From positions 24,825,001-24,889,000 of the forward strand of contig JAMPIT010000566.1 in NCBI GenBank assembly GCA_026261815.1: DNA of 64,000 bases, read 5' to 3'. Below are positions 48,513 to 61,889 of this stretch, one piece after another. A program made the position numbers and the translations under genes. Within the stretch, counting starts at the first letter, position 1. The number at the start of each line of letters is the position of its first letter. Source of the DNA: Monarcha castaneiventris obscurior. Lineage: Eukaryota > Chordata > Aves > Passeriformes > Monarchidae. The notes under the pieces were generated by a model, which made no database searches, was not told where the DNA came from, and saw only the letters and a program-made list of their open reading frames with translations.

Positions 48513-51500
48513 ACTTTCATGAAAGACCTTGATGAAAGATTAAGACCAGCTCCAAAGAGACACTGTAGTTGAGCTCTCAAACAGATAAATCAAGACACAT
48601 TTTGCTAGCTGCTATGAGATATGAAGTATTTGATGTACTTTATAAATGCTTTGCAGCTGGATGTTCCATTTCCTAGGGAGACTGTAATGACATTTTTGTA
48701 ACTCTCTGTAAGTTTTGTATCTTTGCTGATTGGTAGAAGTATAAACTGTGCTCTTTCTTCAGTGTAAGTAGTGTTTGGGAAAAGGCTGTATAAGTGTCTG
48801 AGGATGGCTGTTTCATGCTTCAGATGTGCTACAAGCCTAGACCATGAAAATGAGTCCTCATAACAGTTGTAATAATGATTACCCTTAAATTTTTCTTTTT
48901 TCTATGGCACTGTGTAGTGGACACACCAATTTTTGCTCCAGTTATTCTGAAATGGCTGTTATCTCTTTGGCTTCAGTGTGGCAGTGGGAACACGATTTTT
49001 TATAGATGACCTTAACACTAGCAAACATGGATGGCTTAAGGAGCAAAAGAAAAAGGCTGTTCAACTTCAGTGCTCTAACATTTGACAAAAAGAGAGACCT
49101 GAAAAACTTTTGCAAAGCTAGCATTTTACTCTGAGTGCACACCTGATTTCCTAATGTTTCCCATCACTTTCATACCTGATTTCAAATTAGTTACAGATAT
49201 TTAAATGACTGAATGCTTTGGGGAAATCAGGACCAGTGTTTTGAGCAATGATAAGCAAAAATTAAAAGAAAATTAAATTGTTTTGCAGAGAGGTAAGAAG
49301 ACCAGTGGGAAAAAAAATCCATGTACAGATAAAGAAAAAAATACGGTCACCACAAAGCCACAAGTAAATTTTTTTTTTAAAGATCGACTGTTTCATGCTT
49401 TATGGTAGTCTCCTCCAGATTCCTAAGAACTGCCAATTTATATTTCCTCCTCTATGTACTAACTCAATATCCCCAATATGCATTGCTCTGATTTTGCAAC
49501 ACGTATTCACTCTGGCCGGTGGCATCAGAGATGATGCTAGAAATACTCTGAGACATTGTTTCATCAAGAATTTACTTCCTTAAACATCTGATTCTTCACA
49601 GCTGTGCAGAGTGACTTAAAACTCCCTACAGTTGCAGCAGGTGCTTTTTGTACATTTATGCCACTATTATTGTGGGGTAGTCTGTGGTCCCAGAAACTTG
49701 TGGCTCCCAGCCACCATTTCCTCCTCCTCCAATTTCATAATCTAACCTGGAGGATGCCCAGGCCTTTGAATTGTAACATAGCTGCTATGCTAGCCTCCAT
49801 TTTTTACCTACTTTCTGAAATCACCAGAGAAACAGCAAAGTACTAGGCAGTGGAGAGTTAGGATCCTGGTTTCCCATTTTTAACAGCAAATTGGAGGACT
49901 TTTGCTTCAGCTCACTCTTTAGCTGATTTTCCTCTGCTTATTTCCAGCCTATTTTGAACCACTAAAAGCTGTTAAAGTGGAATCCCTCCTTTCTTTCAAC
50001 TGCTGAAGCCCCTTAAGTAGCCCAAGTGCCAGCAAAATATTTTACATTTATTGACTTATTTGTACTGTTTGAGAGCCTTAAAGCAGAAATATGCTGCTAC
50101 AACCATCTTTAAGAACAGTTTAGATAAAATGAGCTGAATTACACTGTAAAATAACATTACCCTCAGGCCATCACGCTGAGAAAAGTTGAGGAACCAGCTC
50201 TCCTCATAAAGCATAAAATTCCTATTTCAAAGCAGAACATTGGAATTCAAATAGCTACATTAAAAAGGCACCACACACATTAGAGATCTGCTCTTTTTTT
50301 TCTGGCCACATTTCTAGCCACATAACAAGGAAGTACGAGTGTGTTTACAACAGGTAACAGTGCAAAGCCTGAGCACTAGAAGGCAAAGCCTTGTTTACAG
50401 AGCTCCTCCTGGATGTCTTAATAAAAATACTTGAAGCTTTTCATTTTATATGCACCACGTGGATTCAAGTGCACCGATAAGGCAGAGTGCATTGAAAGCT
50501 GAGAACACAATAAACATTGAAGCCTGCTAACCTTACATCTAACTTGAAAATAAAAAGACACCCATAAACAAGCTCTCCATTTTCAAGGATTGAAGTAGAC
50601 AGACATGAAAGTATTAAAGCTTCAGGCTGCTCTCTACTTTTATCTCTGTGATTTATGTAAAGAAGTACAGCATTTTACTAAAATCTACAAAGTTTAAGCA
50701 AACATAACAACCAGAAGAGCAAAAGCAGGAAGGTCTATGAAACAGCACTCTACAGACATTCATCCACACAATATGGGTCACACTTTGTGACCTTCATTAT
50801 CATAATTATTGATAAAAATCCTTTAACATATTTTCCTTCTTAAGTGTTATTTTTACACATTTTAAAGCCTATCAGACAAGCCTGGTGTCAGAGCTATTCT
50901 AGAACCAGGTTTCTAATATGAATAAATTATCCAGATATGCCTTTACTGAATACTCTTTTTTTAAAAAACAACTACATGCAAATCCAGCCAAGGTGACCAC
51001 AAACTACGTGAAAAACAAGGCTGAAAAATTTAAATACAGTTAGTACAGAGACAGCAAATGTGCAAAAATATGTTTGTAACTTAATTCACTTAGTTTACCT
51101 TGTTATGTAAAAGGTCAGGGCTTTTTTTTCCCAGTGGTAGGATGCATTCATTAGGTAAGATATGCCTAACCTGAATGTATTAATTTTTATTCTACTACAG
51201 GGTTTGATGGCCTTCAATTACACTATTGTCTGCAATGGTTGGAACTTGCTTTTTATTTCAAAATAATTGCCATTGTTAGCCTTGTATCTGCAAGGGGAAG
51301 CCATACTCAGTAAAGAATTTATGTTCCAGCATCAGCAGAAACTTAACATTTCAAGGCAAACGTACAGAGCATCATCCAACCAACTATGTCAACAGGGGAG
51401 AACTTGGTGTGTTGTAATAAGTAGCCTGTAACCTACGCCTGCATAGACATCAAATGTGATACTTTATAAACTTAGAAATGCTAATTGCAATTGAAAATAT

Positions 51501-51785
51501 CTGCTTTTGTGAGTTACAGCAGTACATAAAGTTAACATTGAAAAACATCATATTTTTTTATGTTGTAGTCTAAAATAGGCATCCTGAAATTAGTTTGGAG
51601 GCCTTACAGTGTTTCGCTGCTTGGTAATTGTTCCTAATTCATAACACTGCTAAATAACAGAATAATACTTGGGCATGAGATGCATTAGCAGCTCTCTCAT
51701 GGGAAGCTTGTACTTTCTTTAGTGCACAGCTGTCCCACTCTGGTGCTATCAGTGTGGGAAATGTCTAAGGCTAGTGAAATTTAAA

Positions 51786-51810
51786 GACGTCGTTTGTTTT
51801 CATGGACGTC
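51786..51810. promoter_or_regulatory. Two GACGTC palindromes, possible CRE-like pair
   Basis: GACGTC occurs at 51786-51791 and 51805-51810, 19 bp apart, inside AT-rich CpG-poor sequence. GACGTC is the centre of the ATF/CREB palindrome TGACGTCA, but neither site has the full octamer, so function is uncertain. Confidence 0.25.
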
Positions 51811-53849
51811 TGTGCACATACCAGAGCTTCATTAGAGCACCTCATACCTAAATGAAACATCCCTTCTGCATGACACCCAGAACAAAGCATGCATTTCCAT
51901 GACAAAGGTGAATCCAACATTGGAAACATTAGGAAACACGCTCCACTTCAAACACATTCACTAAATCTTATTCAAATATAGCAAGAGAAGGAAAAATTCT
52001 TTCTAAAGCTGTGGACAAAGTGGATTCCTTGGCAAACTTGTTATACCTATTGTATGTATTTGGTACTACGACAGCACCACTGTCCAACTACAACTGAAAT
52101 GTTTCCTCCTAAAGAACTCTGATAATGCAATGCACCAGAACTCTGCTGAGCTTGTAATTAAAAAGCTAATATCACCACCACATGTCAGTACACTATTTTC
52201 CCAATGAACCAAATGCCAAAACCACATTGCTAGATAGTTTATTTTTCACCAAAACAAAAAGGTTGGTTCTGTTGAATAGACTCTCTGTTCTCACATTAGT
52301 AAGTACCAACAGATGCTCTTTTATATGCTAACATTCAAATGCACTTGAAAATTTAGTTATATTATCATTCCTTTAAACACAAGCAACATTATTTATCTCA
52401 ATTCAACTTTAAATGTAATATAAAGCAAATTTTCCCATTGTGAAGAAAAGTGGAACTGAGTGCATGCTACATTTTGTCTAACCAGCATTTACCCACAATT
52501 TTTGATTTTAAAGATTTTTCTCTAGACAGAGTTAACCCAATCAGCAACAACAATATAAATACTTGTATTGTGCACAGATATTATTCCAACTGCAGCAGTA
52601 AAACATATACCAGTCTTATAACACTTTGAGAAATAAAACACCAGGAGCCAAACACAGAGGTATGTTAAGTGAATAATAAAAACACATTTGTGTGTACTAA
52701 TTGGATAATGACATATATTGCTTTGACTGTCAGTTACCACTGTGCCTTTAAAAGTTCCTTTTGTTAGGCATGTAATTTCACTGTTAAAAATGAATAAAAA
52801 CCTCTGCAACTCCTTCAAGACAGCCTTGCATATGGTACAGACCTAACGTCAATGTTACTTTGAAAATAATCTCCATTGTAAGACTTTGCACTTTACATTC
52901 TCATTTACTTTTATCTGCCTTGGGTATGTTCTGGTTTGGTGGGGTGGGAGAGGTTAAACTTTTCTAAAGCCTTGAGTAAGTTTATAAGGAGAACAATACA
53001 CCTGGTATTAATCCATTCCTTATTTCAGTTAAAAAGAGTGTGGCTTGCAGAGTCTGGCTTACAAACCCTTCCACTGTAAGAAAGCCCTTTGCAAAGCTGC
53101 TTCCGACTTGCCACCAAGACACGCTCAGTCCTCCAGTCCTCCCTGCCACTGAAATCCACAAGTAATGGCACAGTTTTGACCAGCTATCGTGTGTCGCCCT
53201 GAATCTCCCTGGGCACTCTGACGAGTGGCTTTAGTACTAGTTCTGTAATCCAGGCAGGAAGACTAGTCAAAATTCAGCTAAATCTTTAAGCAATCTCACC
53301 TCAGTGTTGGTGAGGCTGATCAAGTCTGCATCTTACAAGTAAACAGACTCCGAATCAGCATTTTTGCATGTCTGTGTCTGCATGCAAATTTGTCACCACT
53401 CAGAGCTCAACTCTATCAAAGCTATCAACAATTTAAAAGCACAAACTGACAGAGGAGCGGGAAGGAGGTAATTTCATGTACTCAGACTGAAGTTTACCCT
53501 CCACTCCCCCCGAGCTGAGGCAAAGAAAAAGAGTCACTACAGACAGGACATGCTCCCAGAGTTTTCTGCCAGCCTCTTGCCTTTGCTCACACAACCTATC
53601 TGGGGAGCAACCTCCATCCATCCATCCACACCAAGACCTTTAGCACCGAGTCACAAAACACAGACGTGACAACGAGGTACGCCAATTCAACAAGAACCAG
53701 TGCTGAATCAAACCTCCAAAGTCTCGCCCTGCCAATTAGAAAAAAACACCGAACCCAAAGCAACATTTCCAAGAGCACCTCACAGAGCGCTTGGAAACCC
53801 TCACTCTTTGCCCCTCATGTCCTCCTCCAGCCCCAGCTCGGCTGCAAAG

Positions 53850-54260
53850 TGACTAAGCCCACGCCATCCTCCCAGGGGCTGGGAGCCGGCTTCCCCAGCA
53901 GCGCTTGGAAAATTCCCAGGCAAGTTGTCCCGCGGCGCCGGCGGCAGCCCCGGCGCACGGCGCTCCCTTACCCTGAGGAGAGAGAGGGCAGGCGGGCTGC
54001 CTCCCGCGCTCCGCAGTCCGGCTGCGTGCAGGGCGCACAGTGATGGAGAGCGGGCAACTCTTCAGTGATAATCAGCGCTGAGAGGCTGCTCCTGTGAATA
54101 GTGTACATCCTGTAGCAGCAGGCTCTGTTTCTAGCAGCTGGCAGCAGCTTTCGCAGGAGCAGTGATGAGCACAGCTTGAGATCTTCCACAATTAACCAAA
54201 TATTGTATAGCGGCAACAAATCAACAACTAAAACCAGGCTCGCAAATAAAAGCAAAGTAC
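53850..54260 (-). promoter_or_regulatory. GC-rich block, candidate first exon/promoter on the minus strand
   Basis: GC and CpG content rise between about 53850 and 54060, with GGCGCCGGCGG-type sequence, against AT-rich surroundings. On the minus strand an open frame begins at 54255, with an internal ATG at 54108, and runs to a good splice donor, CTCAGG|GTAAGG, after position 53972. The next in-frame codon past the donor is a stop, so the frame is open exactly as far as the donor. The encoded N-terminus from the second ATG starts MYTIHRSSLSALI; I do not recognise it. The right side (54120-54180) has CAGCTGGCAGCAG-type sequence that could be 5' UTR. Alternative: a GC-rich regulatory element with a chance donor. 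No downstream exon is identifiable here. Confidence 0.35.
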
Positions 54261-54379
54261 AATTTCAGATGGGAGCTGAAAGCTTAAGTCACCGAATGCT
54301 ACATCTCTTCTTCAAGATTATTCCAGCAAGCTCCTTCTGCTATTTTTACTGTACCATAATGCACTAGGTCTGGCTTTTA

Positions 54380-54700
54380 CCCTATTGAAAGAACATGAAT
54401 ATATTATTATCCACACAAAAGAGCAGGTTATTGTTTATGAATTACCAGCCTTCCCAGCAACAAAGGCTATTTTCATAAGAAAACTCAATTTCATTTTAGC
54501 TCCAATTTGATTACCAGCTGAAGAAAAGCAGCCCTGCGCCTAAACCTCAAAGGATTTTTATTCATACCATTGAATGGGCTTTATTGCTTCCTTTTCAAAA
54601 CTGATGTAGAAAGCTTTTAGAGTAAAACATTGACAAAAAATTATTGCGCTGCTATTTTGTGCAATAACAGAGCTGAAGAGGGGCAATGATTTCTCAGTCA
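54380..54700. promoter_or_regulatory. Possible conserved non-coding element
   Basis: AT-rich but complex sequence with several homeodomain-type ATTA cores (for example near 54440 and 54511), TTTATTGC motifs, and the inverted pair TTATTGC (54641-54647) / GCAATAA (54661-54667). It lies just upstream of the candidate minus-strand first exon. Conservation is an inference from appearance only and could not be tested here. Confidence 0.2.
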
Positions 54701-57700
54701 TCCTTCACTGTACTTCAGAACAGTAAAGGCTGGAATTAATGACAGACCATAGAGAGGAGCTAAGCCAAGGTCTCACAATGCATGTCAAATCTAAATGATC
54801 ACTATACATTGAAAAGACCCAAAAAAGCCTGCAGCTGATTGATTCATGGCTTTCACAAGAAAGACAGGCTTGAAGAGTTTATTGCACCACAATTTACTCT
54901 GAATTATCATAAATATGAATGTAGAGGCTGAATGTCACCCCGGCACACTCCAAAAACACACATCCAGGGACAAAGTTCACCCAGGAATTATAGCAGTGCT
55001 GTTCATGCTACTACAGTTAAGGGTCTGTCACTTTTCTCCTATTATAGGGGGTTTTAGCTCAGCTGTAAAGCTGTGCTCCAGAATAAAACTTGGCACAAAG
55101 GTCTCATTTTGAGGGAATATAATTTTTTTAAACAAATGTAAAAAACCCCAAACCTTCCTGGCTGTTTTTAAGTTAAACATTTCTAAAAGCTGCTTGCTAA
55201 TTTCTGAGGCTTTTTAACAAATTGTATAAGTCCAAATTGGGTTTAGGAATTGAATGATTTTTTTCTTCAAGAAATAAAAATTAAGCTGTCAGACCATAAA
55301 GGGCACAAATTGATTTTGCTATATCAGACAGAAAGATTTTTAAATTATTTATTTTTAAAATGTTTTGTAGAACATGTATGATGGAAGAGTAGAATTGAAC
55401 TGCTAGTGCATGGACTTTGCCAAAGACACCTGGATGCTGCATTATGAAAGCAGTCTCTGTATTACTACAATTTGAATTGGCTCAGTCACTAAATTAAGAA
55501 GTCTCCACAAAAATTCACATAGAGCAGATTGGAATGACTCAAATGCAGCAAATTTAAGGCTACAAATTCTGAGACAATTTCTCTCTTTTCATAGCTACAG
55601 TAAAGATGCAATAATTAATTTTCATCTTTTGAGAGTTTGACATCAACTTTTGAAAAGCTAAATGGAAAATAAACTGTAGTTGCTACCGTAGTTCTCATTT
55701 AGGACTTTTTGTCTAACACAGAAACTTTGAAACCCCTATAATTTTTACAAGTAAACCAACAAGTCTTGGCTTATGCTGTGTTTATAACTTTTACTTCATT
55801 GTGCATTTTTTAACATTACCTGTCCTGAGAAAAGATTCACATTTTAGGCATTCCTCTTAGAGGGGGGAAAAAAAGGTTATCTTTGGGTTTTGGTGGAGCC
55901 CAAACCTGGAATTTCAGAATAATCTGAACTTCCTTTCTGGTTCTCTTTCAGAATGGGCACAGCTCACACCAAAAAGCTGGAAGAGTTAAGCTCTTGTTAA
56001 AGGCAGATGCTACTCGTGAGGTTCATCCCTAGGTCCAAAAGAGGTTTGGTTCTTGATGCTCACTTCAGTGAGTCAGAGTTTCTGTACTGGAATGGTCTGA
56101 CTGCAGAAGTCCTTTGTGAATTGCAATTAAGATGAAAAAAGAACCTGTTCTTGTACACTTTAGTATGGAGTATTCTCACTAAAAAATATCTGGAGAGTTT
56201 ACAAAAGCAAAAGAAGCCTGAAAACCCCTCCTTCAATGCCAGATAGAAAGAGCATGTACATAAAAAGAACTGATTTTTAGTGAAATACTGCAGTTTGTTT
56301 TTTTCATAGATATTTCTGACAGTCGGGTAGCTCCCTACGAAATTCAGTGTACACACAGACTGCTGTCAGCTCACAGGAGCTGAGTACAAAGAAGTGCTTC
56401 AAAATTCCAACATACTTGCTACACAGTCTCATCTTCCTCACATCTTCAAGTGTTTTCATTATTTCATTTTATTTTTTTCTGTGTTTGAAACTTTTCTAAA
56501 GAGTTGGTGGCAATGGCTGTGCATTCCCTTGAGACAGAACCAAAGTCTGGCAAACTGATGCAGAAACTGGAAAATTTTGCATCCAAACTAAGGAAAGAGA
56601 AAAAAGGAAAGGAAAAAGAAAATGGCATAGACCATGACCAATTACTCTAACAGTTCTCAAATTCAAGAATTTCTAATTCTATACTAATTTAATACCCATA
56701 AAACATGGAGAATGTTGTATACTTGTATGTCTGTGTAGAGACAGGATGGCTACAACCACTTACATTCTGAAAAATAGTATTTTTTTTAGGGAAGTATACT
56801 TTAACTAGTAAAACATATTTGTCCACATGGAGCAATTCCAGTTCCTACTCACAAGGCTTGTTGGCACATCAAGGCAGTAAGAGCACCTGGTACGATACCA
56901 CTGCCCAGGCACACAATTTTTAACCACAAATTCAGTTATTCTTGGCACCATTTCTGAGTGAAAAAACTACAGAAGATCAGAAGAGTACTGAGCACCAAAA
57001 GAGATCTCATACTCTTGTGTACTTAAATGTGTGTGCACACACATGCAGACTATAAAAGTGGTCTCCATATATATCTGCACAGAAAATCTAGCTGGTTTTG
57101 CAGCACTCTCATAAATCATGTGTGTCCATTATATGCAGTCACACACACAATTTTGTTTACAGCAGATGCTTTCTGAAAATACCTATTGTCTCATATCCCA
57201 CGTTTTTTAGACATAGAAGATCTGACAGACTAGGGAAGTCTTACAAATAGACAGTATTTTAATACATTGCTGCTCCCTGAAAGGCTGAGCTGGCAGTGAG
57301 TTTGGACCATTCTGATAATCCATGGCTGCGCCCTGTCCGTTTACCTTCCCGTTAACGCTTACTTTGGGACAGGTGGTGCTCAGGGCACATGTAAAAAGTC
57401 CTTCACACAAGGCACCACACAAACCAGCAGCAAACAGGCTGCTGACTCCTTGGCAAACCCCCACTGCAGGAGTGCGGGAATGGCTGCCACGGTGCTACAC
57501 CAGGGAACAGCTCCCGTGTGTGAGAGACTCGGGGTGGAAACCCATGATGGTTTTCAATCCCTCAGCACACACAAGAGGCCAATGTCGTGGAGCCGGGAGA
57601 TGTCTTTGAATGCTCCATCATGAATGCGCATTAAGCGCTCTGCCAGGACAACAGTAACTAGGGAAATAGTCACAGGATTTGTCCACACTATTTCATTAGA

Positions 57701-57997
57701 GCATTGCGCAGGAAAACAAGGGAAGCTTCCAAGCAACCAGTTAAGTACAAGAGTTTATTCAAAGCAAATGGACTTGCCTGTACCAGGTCTTCATCATTAA
57801 TCTTTCCACAGGAATGATGATACAGAGTTGTCCCTCCCATGCCTTCTTCCTAGGACAAAATATGATCAGGGTGCGCTTGGGCACACAGCAGAGCAACACC
57901 AGCACAGGTTTCTATCACACACTACCCTGCTGCAGGTGTCTTCCTGCTCTTCCTTAATCTTTCCATAAGCCTTTGCCATAGACCATTTCAGTGCTTT
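54701..57997. other. Non-coding DNA
   Basis: No gene or transposon is recognised. An 18-bp palindrome, ATGTGTGTGCACACACAT, lies at 57027-57044. The 57207-57609 part is slightly GC-richer with overlapping frames on both strands (57207-57464 minus, 57322-57609 plus), neither of which I recognise. Confidence 0.5.
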
Positions 57998-58120
57998 ACA
58001 GAATCACAGAATTGATTATACTGGAAAGGACCTTAAAGATCATCTAGTTCCAACCCCCCTACCATGGTCAGGGACACCTTCCACCAGACCAGTGTGCTCC
58101 TCATCACATCTAGCTTCAGC
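57998..58120 (-). mobile_element. CR1 LINE 3' fragment (minus strand)
   Basis: ACAGAATCACAGAATTGATT is followed by GGAAAGGACCTTAAAGATC, TCTAGTTCCAACCCCCCTACC and GGGACACCTTCCACCAGACCAG, a clear reverse-strand CR1 3' UTR. The part beyond about 58100 is diverged. The frame at 58033-58434 (minus) overlaps it and is not a gene. Confidence 0.93.
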
Positions 58121-60865
58121 AGCAGCCTTAAACTTTGTCCCATCACATCCTCTCTTGCAAGTAAAGGCTGCGCTTTGACTCTCCCTGCAGATCTTGATCC
58201 TCCTGTTCCCTTCACCTTTACTGGCTTAAGTGACTGCAGTGAGAGAGGAGTGTGCTGGCACAGGAGAGACAGGGAAGTCTCTGGGTGCAAAGCTAAGATG
58301 TAAAATCTGCCCTTACCTTGAAATAAGAAAGCTAAAGGGTCTGACCTGTCAGAAAATAAAAAAAAATAAAAAAGTAGTAAATTCACTACTTGGCCAATAC
58401 TGAGAAACTGTTGCTTTGCAAAAGGAGGTGACACAGTCCATTTTAAACTGGTTGGACCAGCTAGTACTAGGCAATCCCTGACATTCTAGAGACAGGCTCA
58501 CTGTTTCATCACTGCCTTACAAGTGTGGGTCAAAGCACTGTCAGTCACTCATCTGCTCTCCAAGATCCCAGTTCACCCTGTACTTCAGCACTTGGATAAG
58601 TTATACACAGGAGACCACAGAGGCTTTCTCCAGGCAAAGGGGGAGGGATATGCACTGCAGAACTTCAAACTAAAAATTAAGTTACTCTTTTGATATCTCC
58701 AATTCAACTAGGATCAGATAAATTTAAGTCGGATTAATTAATTTTTGAATTTGTATTATTCACACCTTTTTCTTTTTGTCTGCTTCTAGAAGATGCCTTA
58801 CACTTACTACTAAATTAAAAGTAAACATCCTCTCAATTTTCTTAGTCCTACCATAGGCAAACCTTCCAGCAGCCTTTTAGCCAGCACAATTTCTCCCCTT
58901 TTAACCAGTTCGGGAATCTCAAGCAGAGATTCACCTCTATCCAGTCTAAGTCCATGAAGGAGAGAAGAAGTTGGTACAAACTTGCTAACAGCATTAATAT
59001 TGTGCATGTGAGGAGGCAAATAAGGGTTCACTGGCACCTTTTTCTCCCCCATCTCCCAAAAGGAGGGGCATTTTGATGGGATCTTTGAAGAAAGAGCCAA
59101 GAGGTACCTTGTCATTGCTGTTTGCAGCAGGTAGCCAGTTTTTCAGTTAGAGTGGGACAGGGAAGTGTTGAGCCACTATGCAATTTATTAACACATAGAT
59201 GGTCAGACCATGCAAACTTAAACCCCATTTTAAGTATTTTTAAGGATACAGGCATTCGTTTGCTCTGTGGCAGAAATCCTTTCTCCCTCACCAGAAAAGT
59301 ATTTACTTTAGAAAAGTAAATAATATTTATTAGACATGCTATTTAAAATCAGAAAGCAAAATTCTCTTGTAAGAGGTAGCTGGCAGAAAAACCCACGCAA
59401 CGTAATGTAAAAAGAATGTAAAGAAAGAGTAGCTGTCGGTGGGAGGAATATTCAGACAGCAAGGGAAAAAAGCAAGCTCAGTTCAAAGGGAGGTTGTGAT
59501 AAATGACTGCCTGAAGTACATTTAAATGGAAGAAGACAACTTAGAGACACCAAAGAGACTAACACTGAGGACAACAATCCCTAAGGTATAGCCAGGAATC
59601 AGAGCTAGGTAGTTGAGAATCGTTCCAAAGAGAAGCAGCTGTTTTGGGGCAGTCCTGCGTTTCTGACAGAAAAGGACTGCTGAAGAAAATAATCCTCAAT
59701 AAATAGTCTTATTTGTGACAGAAGGAAATTACATCTTGCTTATCTAGTTCTTCTCTTCACTGTGTATAAACATTCTGAGAACAGGTTTGTATGAAAAAAA
59801 AAGTGCTCATTGTGGCAGTAGCACACTCTTTTATCTTTCTTTTTTCTTTCTTACCTCAGAAAGAACAGAACTAGGAATATATTTTCCACCAATATTTCAA
59901 AATAAAAGTTCTCTAAAGATCACAGATATGGTTTGTGACAGGATGCAGTGATATCTGGTGCAGTGCCACTGGAAGGAATTAAATTTGTTTGCAGTGCAGG
60001 GGTCTTTTTTGAAAAGGAACGAGAATTAAAAAGAAATGGAGAAGGAGGCTGATAGCAAAGGTTGAGGAAAACACAAAGGGTCTATTGGACAGCACTTCCA
60101 TTCTTCTCTGTATGGTGCATTAAGTGCATTATAGTAAAAATGAAGGAAATTTCTTTCCTTCTCTTTAAAGCCCAACATTATTGAACTTGAAACCTTTAAC
60201 TGTGAGCAAACCTGTGGCTTTTCTTTAATACAATTCTGCTATTGATTTCTTCATGCATTTCATTGGAATGATTCTGACAGTTTGAAAAAAATACATTACC
60301 TTGATGAAAGATACAATTTTTCTCATGGAGAAAGGCATTCAAGTAGGTATGTGTGATGTACCAGACATGTGAATCTTAAGTGATGCTCTGAAGCACAAAA
60401 AAAAAAGGAAAGAAAGACATTTCAAAGAATCGTGATCCAGTTGTTCTCACTGAATGGGACTCTGCACACACAGGTATCACAGCAGCATCTTTGGCAAACA
60501 CAATCACTTCTTCCTTTCTACTGCTTTTCAGTATCCTAAATCCCTTTCTGGTCTGTTGACTTCTCTTCTATTGTGTTTCTCTCTTTCACTCGGCATTTGA
60601 TCATTGCCACATTGCATTAGCTTCCTCTTTATGCAAATTGTGTAGTTTTATCTTTAATAATAGAGGAAGGTGTATTTTTAATGTGTCTTAATGTGCTAGG
60701 GCACAGAAACCACCAGCTGCTGTTTTACCACCCTATAACCAGTCTCCCCATTTCCCATCACAGTGATCCTGTTTGCACATGTGCTCATTTTAAAAACACC
60801 ACACTTTTAGCATACACTAACAAGGCTTCTCTTTCTTGCAGACAGGAACTACATGAAACTCACAG

Positions 60866-60925
60866 ACCTGAAGGACACAAAGAAATCCTCTAGTCCAACC
60901 TTGTGCATTATGGCACTATAAGATT
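60866..60925 (-). mobile_element. Possible decayed CR1 trace
   Basis: CCTGAAGGACACAAAGAAAT then CCTCTAGTCCAACCTTGTGC resembles the GAAGGGACC...CATCTAGTCCAACC block of a reverse-strand CR1, but no octamer tail or further blocks can be followed. Confidence 0.3.
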
Positions 60926-61827
60926 GTCTACGTGTTATTTCAAGCTCAAAAGCCTTTCTTGCACTGGAATGTGTGCTTGAATAGACCTTGAGCTAAAATT
61001 TGCTCAATGAAGGGCACTGCTGCCCTTGATAAATTATAACAATGGTTAATTTTCTATACTGTTAAAGTTTCCTTCATCATACGCTTACTTTTAGGCTGAA
61101 TTTGTCTTTCAGTCACTGTAAAGAGAAAGACTCTATTCAAGCCTCTGCAGCAAGAACGTGTCCTGATTTTGTTCTTATTCTGAGGACAAATGCATCTGAA
61201 CTAGCAGTGCTGCTCACTCTTCTCTGTACTGCACACATCCCCAGCACACTTTAATAAGTCACTTGTCCTCCCAGCCCACTGGCAGCTGGCCAGATGTAGG
61301 CCTCAAGCAGTCTGGTAAAAATGTGGTGTGGTATTGGCAAGACACAACTTTGCAAAGAGGTAACTGGAATTTTCACTTTTGCAAAGCTGCCTCCATGAAA
61401 ATGACACAGTAAAGGATTCCCTTTGCAACCTTGGCCAGCTCATTAATCCCCTTCTGTGGAGCAATTTCAGAAATCCTACACATCCAAATTCCAAGAACTC
61501 TAAACTAACCATGATGCTCCTAAGAAAAATAAAGTTTGAATATTTTTCTAAAATTATTAAATCAAGTTATCAATCTCCTTATCTATACTTGGGGAAGAGA
61601 GCAGCTGTTTGGATGAATAGCACTCTGCTGGGGGCCTGGAGCAAAAATTTCCATTTCTATTCTGAGATGTTCACAGATTCCGGTGTCGATGTTCTGCATA
61701 ATCGTATTTCTGGAAAAAACGTCTTGATCCTGTCCCACTATGCATACAAAGCATGGCCCATGGTACCTAGAGCCTGTGCAAATATTTAGAGGCAAAAGAG
61801 AGAAAGAACCAAAATCTTCAGTTCATA

Positions 61828-61889
61828 CCTTGGAATGTCCAGAACAAGATGTGGATGACTTTGGAATAGGAACACTGTCTATTCCAAGG
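61828..61889. repeat. Nested inverted repeats of TTGGAAT/ATTCCAA
   Basis: TTGGAATAG (61861-61869) pairs with CTATTCCAA (61879-61887) around a 9-nt loop. An upstream CCTTGGAAT (61828-61836) is also an exact complement of ATTCCAAGG (61881-61889). The two upstream arms could compete for the same downstream arm. Confidence 0.7.

Larger units (their letters stand above)
42416..53849. other. Long non-coding stretch, no gene recognised
   Basis: About 11.4 kb of single-copy AT-leaning DNA. Small structures inside are listed separately: an inverted repeat at 43919, paired direct repeats at 48463, and two GACGTC sites at 51786. The part from about 51180 to 52000 has the mixed, ATTA/TAAT-rich look of conserved non-coding DNA, but that is an impression I cannot test. 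Frames such as 46174-46488 plus and 47167-47550 plus are chance. Confidence 0.5.

Noticed and set aside
57027..57044. 18-bp palindrome ATGTGTGTGCACACACAT
   Set aside because: It is a back-to-back GT/AC dinucleotide run, easily produced by microsatellite sequence.
57207..57609. Overlapping frames on both strands in a slightly GC-rich patch
   Set aside because: No recognisable protein family, no splice-supported boundaries and no repeat identity.
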